This document shows, piece after piece, positions 1 through 5,924 of a stretch of 11,408 nucleotides of DNA; position 1 is the first letter of the stretch, and each line of letters starts with the position of its first letter. The notes under the pieces were generated by a model that saw only the letters and a program-made list of their open reading frames with translations, ran no database searches and was not told the DNA's origin. Both the position numbers and the translations under genes were made by a program. The stretch is from the NCBI GenBank assembly GCA_900543155.1, contig UQQN01000077.1:1-11408 (forward strand), in the 5' to 3' direction. Source of the stretch: an uncultured Prevotella sp. GTDB lineage: Bacteria; Bacteroidota; Bacteroidia; Bacteroidales; Bacteroidaceae.

Positions 1-189
1 TTATCTCACCCCTAACGGGGTGACCCATTTATCATGCCCCTTATCGACGTCAAAATCCGATAAAACCATGCCGAAAATATCATGGATTTTGAACACCCTA
101 CCTAACGGGGTGAGGCTGGCGCGTGAAATGCCATTTATTTGACATAAAATGGCGTGGAAAAATTTGGAGGATTTTAAACACCCTACTTA
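1..189. repeat. Gene-free, hairpin- and repeat-rich end of window
   Basis: No coding region is supported here. The stretch contains several small inverted repeats: 6-12 with 17-23 (TCACCCC, loop TAAC, GGGGTGA), 41-46 with 58-63 (TTATCG/CGATAA), and 130-136 with 147-153 (GCCATTT/AAATGGC). It also has two direct repeats. CCTAACGGGGTGA occurs exactly at 11-23 and 101-113. GATTTTGAACACCCTAC at 85-101 recurs at 170-186 with one mismatch. This is typical of intergenic repeat clusters downstream of a gene; no transposase or mobile gene is visible. Confidence 0.6.
130..153 (-). terminator. Possible terminator hairpin after the nitroreductase gene
   Basis: GCCATTT (130-136) and AAATGGC (147-153) form a 7-bp stem with a short loop, about 37 nt past the nitroreductase stop codon on the minus strand. 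No clean U-tract follows, so this rests on position and pairing only. Confidence 0.3.
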
Positions 190-912
190 TTAAATAAAGC
201 CTTGTTGCTTTAAAGCGTCGCGCAAGGTAACAGACATAACCTCGCAGTCGGTAGCCTTGTAGCGTATGTCGGCAAACACTTGTGCAAGGGTTTCCACCTT
301 GTTCTCCTCCACGAAATGTTGGTTCACGGGGAGAGCTTCCTTTTCAGCATAATCGCGGTCAATCGTGTCGGCTGTTACAGGCTGATAAGTTTCGTCGTGA
401 CGTATTGCACTCAGTGGCAAGCGTTCAGAAGGTTCAGGGTCTTCATCGGGCCAACCCAAAGTGATTGTGGCAATGGGCATTACCAACTTGGGTAAGTGCA
501 AAGCCTCTATAATGGGTTTGGGTTGGTAAATGGTAGTACCCAAAAAGCACAGTCCTAATCCAGCCTCTTCAGCCAAGTCGCAAAAGCGTTGGCAATAAAG
601 CAAAGCATCGGTTGCTGCATTCACAAACGACAATAGGTTGCCATAACCAGGGTGTGCCTTACGTTGCAAAGCCCACTGTGTGGTGCGGTTATAGTCGGCA
701 CAGAATGTAAGAACCACGTCAGCCCCCATCACCATAGGTTGGTTAAAGTGTGCAGGTGCCAACTTCTGTTTCATTTCTTGGCTACGCGTCACTACAACCG
801 AGTAAAGTTGCAAGTTCCCCATAGTCTGTGTGCGCTCAGCTTTAGCCAAGAGGTTGTTTAGCAAATCATCGCTAACAGTTTGTGCCTTATATTTTCGTAT
901 AGACTTTCGCAT
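190..912 (-). CDS. NfsA/FRP-like FMN-dependent nitroreductase family protein
   Basis: A 240-aa protein of the flavin reductase/nitroreductase superfamily, closest by eye to the NADPH-dependent NfsA/FRP branch. These are cytosolic FMN enzymes that reduce nitroaromatics, quinones or free flavin; the true substrate cannot be read from sequence. Visible signatures are the N-terminal RKSIRKY (FMN phosphate contact region), FCADYNR near residue 70, AEEAGLGLCFLG near 115-126, LGWPDEDP near 152-159, and the NfsA-like RLPLSAIRHDETYQP that follows. The C-terminus ends in RDALKQQGF, also as in NfsA. The N-terminus is several residues shorter than usual, but an in-frame TGA four codons upstream fixes this ATG. 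The start overlaps the stop of the upstream 85-aa gene by one base (TAATG), so translation is probably coupled. Confidence 0.85.
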   Translation of the reverse strand: MRKSIRKYKAQTVSDDLLNNLLAKAERTQTMGNLQLYSVVVTRSQEMKQKLAPAHFNQPMVMGADVVLTFCADYNRTTQWALQRKAHPGYGNLLSFVNAATDALLYCQRFCDLAEEAGLGLCFLGTTIYQPKPIIEALHLPKLVMPIATITLGWPDEDPEPSERLPLSAIRHDETYQPVTADTIDRDYAEKEALPVNQHFVEENKVETLAQVFADIRYKATDCEVMSVTLRDALKQQGFI

Positions 913-1169
913 TATTGATTTTCAATTTCAGGATAATCGCGTAACACAGCATCGCGCATTAAGAAAATATGTCGTATCTGTGCTGCGTAAGTAGGATTTT
1001 CGTGGTGTTTCGCTAAAATGTCATAGTAGAGCGTCACCGTATGTTTCAAATCCTTTATGTAAGTAGCTTTGTCCAAATGAAGAGATTCTGGCAGTTGGTC
1101 AAAATGCTTTTTAAACCATTCCACCACTTCGCTCAGTTCTTCGGGCGTGTAATGTTTTTTGTATTCCAC
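912..1169 (-). CDS. Small hypothetical protein, possibly DUF6965-like
   Basis: An 85-aa acidic/basic, largely helical, soluble protein with no signal peptide or membrane segment. It begins MEYKKHYTPEELSEVVEWF and has a central LPESLHLDKATYIKDL followed by helices ending in HIFLMRDAVLRDYPEIENQ. The pattern (helix, LP-x-x-hydrophobic-x-L, T-x-I-x-D-hydrophobic, two helices) resembles small Bacteroidetes proteins grouped as DUF6965, but that is a tentative recollection, not a verified match. It forms a two-gene unit with the nitroreductase through a TAATG overlap, and a TAnnTTTG box lies about 45 nt upstream. Function unknown. Confidence 0.75.
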   Translation of the reverse strand: MEYKKHYTPEELSEVVEWFKKHFDQLPESLHLDKATYIKDLKHTVTLYYDILAKHHENPTYAAQIRHIFLMRDAVLRDYPEIENQ

Positions 1170-1200
1170 TATCTAAAAATACGAATATTGCCAATAAATG

Positions 1201-1234
1201 AATGTGCCAATGCGCAAATATATATAAGCACATT
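1201..1234 (-). terminator. Possible terminator hairpin after recA
   Basis: AATGTGC (1201-1207) and GCACATT (1228-1234) form a perfect 7-bp stem about 20 nt downstream of the recA stop. The 20-nt loop is AT-rich. There is no strong U-tract, and the putative promoter of the next gene lies within the loop, so termination is only inferred. Confidence 0.35.
1215..1222 (-). promoter_or_regulatory. Putative Bacteroidetes -7 box for the 85-aa gene/nitroreductase pair
   Basis: On the minus strand this reads TATATTTG, a full match to TAnnTTTG. Transcription would start near 1208, giving a leader of about 40 nt before the ATG at 1169. No convincing -33 TTTG is seen. Confidence 0.45.
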
Positions 1235-1253
1235 AGCACATACCACCTAAAAA

Positions 1254-2285
1254 TTAATCTTCCTCGTTTGCAGCCTTCAAAGCTTCTGCAATTTTTTGCT
1301 CGAGTTCTTCTGCAAGTTCGGGGTTATCTTTAACAATCTTCTTCACCGCGTCGCGACCTTGACCCAATCGTGTTTCTCCGTAGCTAAACCATGAGCCGCT
1401 CTTTTTAATGACGCCCATTTCTACGCCGAGATCCACAATTTCGCCCGTGTGTGAAATACCTTCGCCAAAGGTAATTTCAAATTCAGCTTTACGGAAGGGA
1501 GGAGCCACCTTGTTCTTCACAATCTTCACGCGCACCTGGTTGCCAATGGGCGTGTCGCCATCCTTCAAGGTGGTTACACGACGGATGTCGAGACGTACCG
1601 AAGCATAGAATTTCAGTGCGTTACCACCTGTAGTTGTTTCGGGGTTGCCAAACATCACACCAATCTTTTCGCGGAGTTGGTTAATGAAGATACAAGTAGT
1701 GTTTGTTTTGCTAATGGTTGAAGTAAGTTTACGAAGCGCCTGACTCATTAGTCGTGCCTGCAAGCCCACCTTGTTATCGCCCATGTCGCCTTCAATTTCA
1801 GCCTTCGGTGTAAGTGCAGCCACAGAGTCGATGACAATAATGTCGATAGCCGAAGAACGAATCAATTGGTCGGCAATTTCAAGAGCTTGTTCACCATTAT
1901 CGGGTTGAGAAATAAGCAACTCATCTACATCCACACCCAATTTCTTTGCATAGAAACGGTCGAAGGCATGTTCTGCATCAATAAATGCAGCAATACCACC
2001 CGCCTTCTGTGCTTCGGCAATAGCATGAATTGCTAAGGTAGTTTTACCTGACGACTCAGGACCATAGATTTCAATGATACGTCCCTTGGGATAACCACCC
2101 ACGCCCAAAGCAGCGTTCAGTGCCAAGCTACCAGTAGGAATCACATCCACGTCTTCTACCTGTTCGTCGCCCATGCGCATCACCGATCCACGACCAAAGT
2201 CCTTTTCTATTTTAGCCATAGCGGCTTGCAGTGCCTTTAGTTTTTCATTGTTAGGCACGTTATTTTCGTCTGTTGTCTTAGCCAT
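1254..2285 (-). CDS. recA: RecA recombinase
   Basis: A 343-aa protein of normal RecA length. RecA polymerises on single-stranded DNA, drives homologous strand exchange with ATP, and stimulates LexA-type self-cleavage where such repressors exist. Visible elements are the Walker A motif GPESSGKTT (residues 75-83), a Walker B strand IIVIDSVAAL ending at about 158 with D153, the L1/L2 DNA-binding region including FINQLREKIGVMFGNPETTTGG (about 200-221), and an acidic C-terminal tail ending NEED. No intein or frameshift is present. The gene stands alone with its own -7 box about 27 nt upstream. No SOS/LexA operator was recognised in the 70-nt upstream gap. Confidence 0.98.
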   Translation of the reverse strand: MAKTTDENNVPNNEKLKALQAAMAKIEKDFGRGSVMRMGDEQVEDVDVIPTGSLALNAALGVGGYPKGRIIEIYGPESSGKTTLAIHAIAEAQKAGGIAAFIDAEHAFDRFYAKKLGVDVDELLISQPDNGEQALEIADQLIRSSAIDIIVIDSVAALTPKAEIEGDMGDNKVGLQARLMSQALRKLTSTISKTNTTCIFINQLREKIGVMFGNPETTTGGNALKFYASVRLDIRRVTTLKDGDTPIGNQVRVKIVKNKVAPPFRKAEFEITFGEGISHTGEIVDLGVEMGVIKKSGSWFSYGETRLGQGRDAVKKIVKDNPELAEELEQKIAEALKAANEED

Positions 2286-2311
2286 TGTATAATTGTTAAA
2301 TGTTTACCTTG

Positions 2312-2319
2312 CAAACTTA
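2312..2319 (-). promoter_or_regulatory. recA promoter, -7 box
   Basis: The minus strand reads TAAGTTTG, an exact TAnnTTTG match, 27 nt upstream of the recA ATG. The start of transcription would fall near 2305, giving a leader of about 20 nt. The -33 element is not clear. Confidence 0.65.
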
Positions 2320-2355
2320 CACATTTTTTTCGGGTTGTAAGGTTTGTACCGTATG

Positions 2356-3798
2356 TTATTTTTCCATTTTTATTTCCAAAACGCCCCCCTTCAACCAATC
2401 TTGTCGTGTAAAGGTCAATCCCTCAGCCAAAGGCACACGCATCAATGTGGCAGAAGCAATGCGTCGTGCCCCCATACCATTATTCTTTGTGTGAAGGATA
2501 AAACGTCGTGTACGTGGCAGTTGCATTGTAACGACATTGAATAACGGACGTACCACCCGATAAGTTTCGGGCGTACCTTCAGTTTGTTGAGGCACAAAGC
2601 CAATGGCGTTAAACACAAACCATGCCGCCTGTGCATCCGTAACCTTTTGTCCTGAGAACACCGCGTCGATTTGTTGTTTCAGCAAAGAATCAGCCTCTTC
2701 TGCACGACCTTGTTCTTTATATAAAGGTGTGATGGCATCGATAAAGGCTACCGCATTTGTAGCACGTTTTACCTGTGGCAGACGACGTAATTGCATCATA
2801 GCAGCCGAGAATGCCGCACTCAGGTTGGCTTTGCGTGTAGTGGTTTCAATAAAGTCCACGCCATTTGTTGAGGTAGCAGTCGACCTATTCGTCGAACTTG
2901 TAGCAGTAGGTCTTTGTGCAGTGGCATTTCTTGTACCAGCAGATTGCGAAGCATTCGTTCTGTTCGTTGTAGCCCCACGTTTGCCTTTCTCGTTTCGAGC
3001 CAAGGCAGGTGTTTCGTTGTTGGCAACCAACAAGGGTTTGCGTTCGTCGCTAATATGCTTTTGCACCCCTTTCAAATTCAAGTGAGCCAAGGCATCGTCC
3101 GAACTCATTTCAGACACAGCCGACACCACCGTCAGCATATCGTGCTTCCCTAAGTTGAATACAAAAGCAGCCTTACATCTGTGTTCACGTTCGCCATTTT
3201 CAAGGCGTACCACCTCGCGTCTCACGTTCCATTGAGTGAAAGGATGAGAGAAGTGTGCCACGTAATAGAGTGCGCGACTTTCCACACCTCCTTTAGCCGT
3301 ACGTTTATAGGCACGAATTGTGCGTTTATCTATAAACACCACGTCCATATCCTCGTTTCCTGCACCATGCATTGCATGGTCAATGTCGAGCAAAAAGCCC
3401 TTTTCAGCCAAAGTGTCGGGATAGGCAAAGCGTTGCACACAATAAGCGGGAAACGCTTCAACCGTAGCTTTTACGCCATATCGGGTATAAAGCACATCAT
3501 AGCGTTTGGCAGCATCATCGCGTTGAAAAAACTCATAGCCCGAGGCATAAGCCATAAACTGTGTAGAGTCTTTTTCTCCCACATAGCGTAGTAGAGGTTC
3601 GCCCACAAAGGGACTTTGCAAAAAACCATCCTTCGCCTCATTAGCGCGTGACGATTGCATAAAACCACTCAAAAAGTTGTGGTTATAATATGTGTATTTA
3701 CTATCTTTTTCGTGAAAGCGCGTCATGGGTGCCAACCATTGTGCTTGTGCCGTGAAGCAGGTAAAGGCAGCCATAAGGCTTAACAATAAGTGTTTCAT
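2356..3798 (-). CDS. Secreted GH92-like protein lacking the catalytic core
   Basis: A 480-aa protein with a Sec signal peptide (MKHLLLSLMAAFTCFTAQA, cleavage near residue 19/20), so periplasmic or exported. Residues about 65-240 resemble the N-terminal beta-sandwich of GH92 alpha-mannosidases (YDVLYTRYGVKATVEAFPAY, then YYVAHFSHPF and VVSAVSEMSSDDALAHL). Residues about 389-480 resemble the GH92 C-terminal end (AAWFVFNAIGFVPQ, PLFNVVTMQLP, DWLKGGVLEIKM). Between them, the several-hundred-residue helical catalytic region is missing; a Ser/Thr/Asn/Arg-rich linker (about 270-313) and a short helical stretch take its place. The acidic GNDDxG motif that precedes SAWYVF in active GH92 enzymes reads KVTDAQ here, so hydrolase activity is unlikely. 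The start at 3798 is chosen because it gives a signal peptide; upstream in-frame codons lie in a palindromic element. The family call is by eye. Confidence 0.7.
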   Translation of the reverse strand: MKHLLLSLMAAFTCFTAQAQWLAPMTRFHEKDSKYTYYNHNFLSGFMQSSRANEAKDGFLQSPFVGEPLLRYVGEKDSTQFMAYASGYEFFQRDDAAKRYDVLYTRYGVKATVEAFPAYCVQRFAYPDTLAEKGFLLDIDHAMHGAGNEDMDVVFIDKRTIRAYKRTAKGGVESRALYYVAHFSHPFTQWNVRREVVRLENGEREHRCKAAFVFNLGKHDMLTVVSAVSEMSSDDALAHLNLKGVQKHISDERKPLLVANNETPALARNEKGKRGATTNRTNASQSAGTRNATAQRPTATSSTNRSTATSTNGVDFIETTTRKANLSAAFSAAMMQLRRLPQVKRATNAVAFIDAITPLYKEQGRAEEADSLLKQQIDAVFSGQKVTDAQAAWFVFNAIGFVPQQTEGTPETYRVVRPLFNVVTMQLPRTRRFILHTKNNGMGARRIASATLMRVPLAEGLTFTRQDWLKGGVLEIKMEK

Positions 3799-3816
3799 TC
3801 TAATAATATAGTATTC

Positions 3817-3953
3817 TGTAAAGTCTAAAAGTTTAATAAGATATATATGTAATTCAAGTTTCGGATTCAGCCCGCTCAAGTTAAAACCGAAACTTGAATC
3901 ACGAAAAATCATAAACTAATAAACTTTGTTTTACTAAACTTTTAGACTTTACA
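3817..3953. mobile_element. MITE-like nested palindrome
   Basis: Perfect 19-bp terminal inverted repeats, TGTAAAGTCTAAAAGTTTA (3817-3835) and its complement at 3935-3953, enclose a second perfect 13-bp inverted repeat, ATTCAAGTTTCGG (3852-3864) with its complement at 3887-3899. The total length of 137 bp and absence of coding capacity fit a miniature inverted-repeat element or a large cruciform/hairpin. TCTAATA occurs at 3799-3805 and 3955-3961, but the left copy is 11 nt from the terminus, so it is not a clean target duplication. The element sits immediately upstream of the GH92-like gene and could influence its expression. Confidence 0.55.
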
Positions 3954-4007
3954 ATCTAATAGGTTGTGTAGGTGTTTGGGGCGTTTCTTCCTCCCCATAC
4001 AAATCGG

Positions 4008-4045
4008 TGTTCAAAATCATGCGAAAAAATGCATGATTTTGAACA
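4008..4045 (-). terminator. Strong hairpin downstream of the helicase gene
   Basis: TGTTCAAAATCATGC (4008-4022) and its exact complement (4031-4045) form a 15-bp stem with an 8-nt loop, starting about 13 nt after the helicase stop on the minus strand. The position suits a terminator or mRNA 3'-end stabiliser. No U-tract follows. The sequence is related to the weaker hairpin near 62-95. Confidence 0.5.
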
Positions 4046-4058
4046 TCTCCCCACAAGG

Positions 4059-5543
4059 TTACTCAGGCTTACGTCCGTTACCAGCCTTAGGAGGACGTTG
4101 TTTGGCTGCCGGACGGTTATCGGTTTTACCATGTGGTTTGCCACCTTGCTTGTTGCCCTGACAGTTGTCACGGCGTGTTTTACCCTCGTTACCCTTTTTG
4201 CCATTATGCTTCGCGCCATTGTCAGTGCCACGTCCATTACGCGAACCACGTCCACCATTCTTTCCGTTGCGCGATCCACCACGTCCTCCTCCACGTCCAT
4301 GCTGAGGTTCAGTTTGTGGTGGACGTACCCCTTCGGGCAATTCAGCACGTGGAATTTTAATTTTCAATGTACGTTCAATGTTCGACAGAGCAAACAAGTC
4401 CTTTTCGCCAATCAGCGTGATGGCACTCCCTTCACGTCCAGCGCGTGCAGTACGTCCAATGCGGTGTACATAATCTTCTGCATCGTGTGGCGCGTCATAG
4501 TTAATCACCATGGTGATATCGTCAATATCAATGCCACGTGCCACGATGTCTGTAGCCACGAGCAAGTCCACTTGGTGTGCACGGAACAAGTTCATCACCT
4601 CGTCACGTTCGTTTTGTGCAAGGTCAGAGTGCATGGCACGCGCATTCAATCCGCTGCGTCGCAACACAATCGCCAATTCCTTCACCTTCTGCTTCGAAGA
4701 ACAGAACAAGATGACACGTTTAGGAGGTTGCTCCTTAAAAATCTTTTTCAAGATAATAGCCTTGTCACTTTCATGACACACATAAAGACTTTGCTGAATA
4801 TTTTCAGCAGGTTTCGACACTGCAATTTCCACCTCCACAGGGTTATGCATAACCGTACGAGCCAATTCAGCAATTTTCGGAGGCATAGTAGCCGAGAAAA
4901 GAATAGTTTGGCGATGCTCAGGCATTTGTTTCACAATAGAAAGAATGTCCTCGGCAAATCCCATGTCAAGCATACGGTCTGCCTCATCAAGCACCAAGTG
5001 GGTAGTACGGCTCAAATCAAGGTTGCCTAATTGCAAGTGCGTAATCAATCGTCCTGGCGTAGCCAACACAATGTCTGCCCCTGCCTGTAACGACTTACGT
5101 TCTTGTTCAAAGCGCACGCCATCGTTGCCTCCATAAACAGCCACCGCATTCACGTTTGTGTAATACGCAAAACCTTGCAACGCTTGGTCAATCTGTCTTG
5201 CCAATTCTCGTGTCGGCGCAATGACCAAACAGTTTACCGCATCAGCAGGATGCTCGTCGCGTTCCATCAAGGTGAGCAAGGGCAATAAATAAGCAGCCGT
5301 TTTGCCAGTACCCGTTTGTGCCACACCCAGCACATCGTGGTTTTCAAGAATGGGAGGAATGCAATTAGCCTGTACGGGTGTACACTTTTCAAAGCGCATG
5401 TCATAAAGGGCATCCAGCACATTGTCTGAAAGATCAAGATCTTCAAAAAACACCTCAGGCAACTTTTCGTTATCTTTTACCTCCTCAGCCGTAGCTTTCA
5501 CCTCTTCGGGCGCATTTTGGGTATTGTTTTCTATGTTGTTCAT
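4059..5543 (-). CDS. DEAD-box RNA helicase, RhlE-like, with basic low-complexity tail
   Basis: A 494-aa ATP-dependent RNA helicase, expected to remodel RNA or ribonucleoprotein complexes such as ribosomal precursors or decaying mRNA in the cytoplasm. All core motifs are visible: Q-motif region FEKCTPVQAN (51-60), motif I AQTGTGKT (75-82), PTRELA (110-115), TPGRL (162-166), DEAD (186-189), SAT (217-219), ILFCSSK (278-284), ATDIVARGIDID (330-341) and HRIGRTARAGR (360-370). After residue about 405 comes a tail of some 90 residues rich in Gly, Arg, Lys and Asn, typical of RNA-binding tails in RhlE-type proteins. An acidic N-terminal segment of about 30 residues precedes the core. The gene has its own -7 box upstream and ends at a strong hairpin, suggesting a monocistronic unit. 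The exact subfamily is not certain. Confidence 0.93.
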   Translation of the reverse strand: MNNIENNTQNAPEEVKATAEEVKDNEKLPEVFFEDLDLSDNVLDALYDMRFEKCTPVQANCIPPILENHDVLGVAQTGTGKTAAYLLPLLTLMERDEHPADAVNCLVIAPTRELARQIDQALQGFAYYTNVNAVAVYGGNDGVRFEQERKSLQAGADIVLATPGRLITHLQLGNLDLSRTTHLVLDEADRMLDMGFAEDILSIVKQMPEHRQTILFSATMPPKIAELARTVMHNPVEVEIAVSKPAENIQQSLYVCHESDKAIILKKIFKEQPPKRVILFCSSKQKVKELAIVLRRSGLNARAMHSDLAQNERDEVMNLFRAHQVDLLVATDIVARGIDIDDITMVINYDAPHDAEDYVHRIGRTARAGREGSAITLIGEKDLFALSNIERTLKIKIPRAELPEGVRPPQTEPQHGRGGGRGGSRNGKNGGRGSRNGRGTDNGAKHNGKKGNEGKTRRDNCQGNKQGGKPHGKTDNRPAAKQRPPKAGNGRKPE

Positions 5544-5573
5544 TTATGATTCTTAGTTTTTGTATTTTATTTT

Positions 5574-5581
5574 CAAAGATA
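5574..5581 (-). promoter_or_regulatory. Helicase gene promoter, -7 box
   Basis: The minus strand reads TATCTTTG, an exact TAnnTTTG match, 31 nt upstream of the helicase ATG. Transcription would begin near 5567. It lies just past the end of the preceding small frame, so the helicase need not depend on readthrough from the lon cluster. Confidence 0.65.
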
Positions 5582-5595
5582 GTTCAATTACTTAT

Positions 5596-5912
5596 TTATC
5601 TGTGAAAATGTCCTTTATCCTTAACTAGCACCACTTTAAGTTGTGGGTCGTTAATCATACGTCTGCCCCGTGGTGTAAGAAAAAGCTCGAGTTGTGTTTT
5701 GCGATGTTCCCATGTCAGCAAAGCAATAGGTTGTTGGGCAAACGCCTCTTTAATATCGTCATACCACCATCCAGGAAAAGACAGGGCACACACCTTGTGC
5801 GAGTTTACCACAGCTTATCAGTGTGTTCACCCACCTCATTCCAAGCCATGGCAACACGCACCCCCATTAGCACGACGCACAAAAGCAGCAATGCGTACAC
5901 AAACTTCTTCAT
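5596..5912 (-). pseudogene. Small secretory/anchored protein gene split by a frameshift
   Basis: Twelve nt after lptG, an ATG at 5912 opens a 35-codon frame starting MKKFVYALLLLCVVLMGVRV, a clear signal peptide or membrane anchor, which stops at 5805-5807. The remaining 71 codons (GTG at 5811 to the stop at 5596) are in the -1 frame and include SFPGWWYDDIKEAF, LLTWEHRKTQLELFLTP and LKVVLVKDKG, a plausible small folded beta-rich domain. Adding one G near 5811 joins the two into a continuous protein of about 105 aa with a normal export signal. No X-XXY-YYZ slippery heptamer is visible, so a mutation or a sequencing error is likelier than programmed frameshifting. Coupled re-initiation at the GTG is possible but would remove the signal. 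Family not recognised. Confidence 0.55.
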
Positions 5913-5924
5913 ACCTTCAGCTAT

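Noticed and set aside
2286..2355. SOS/LexA operator upstream of recA
   Set aside because: No palindromic operator resembling known LexA boxes is present, only the -7 box.
3799..3912. A 38-residue N-terminal extension of the GH92-like protein beginning at 3912
   Set aside because: It is encoded within the palindromic element and would bury the signal peptide; the ATG at 3798 gives a normal Sec signal.
3972..5030. A long open frame of 352 codons on the plus strand opposite the helicase gene
   Set aside because: Its translation is Cys/His/Ser/Thr-rich and lacks any recognisable domain, while the minus strand carries a full set of DEAD-box motifs. It is an antisense shadow.
5800..5820. Programmed -1 ribosomal frameshift site in the split small gene
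   Set aside because: No slippery heptamer of the X-XXY-YYZ type at the overlap and no obvious stimulatory stem directly after it; a single-base loss explains it more simply.
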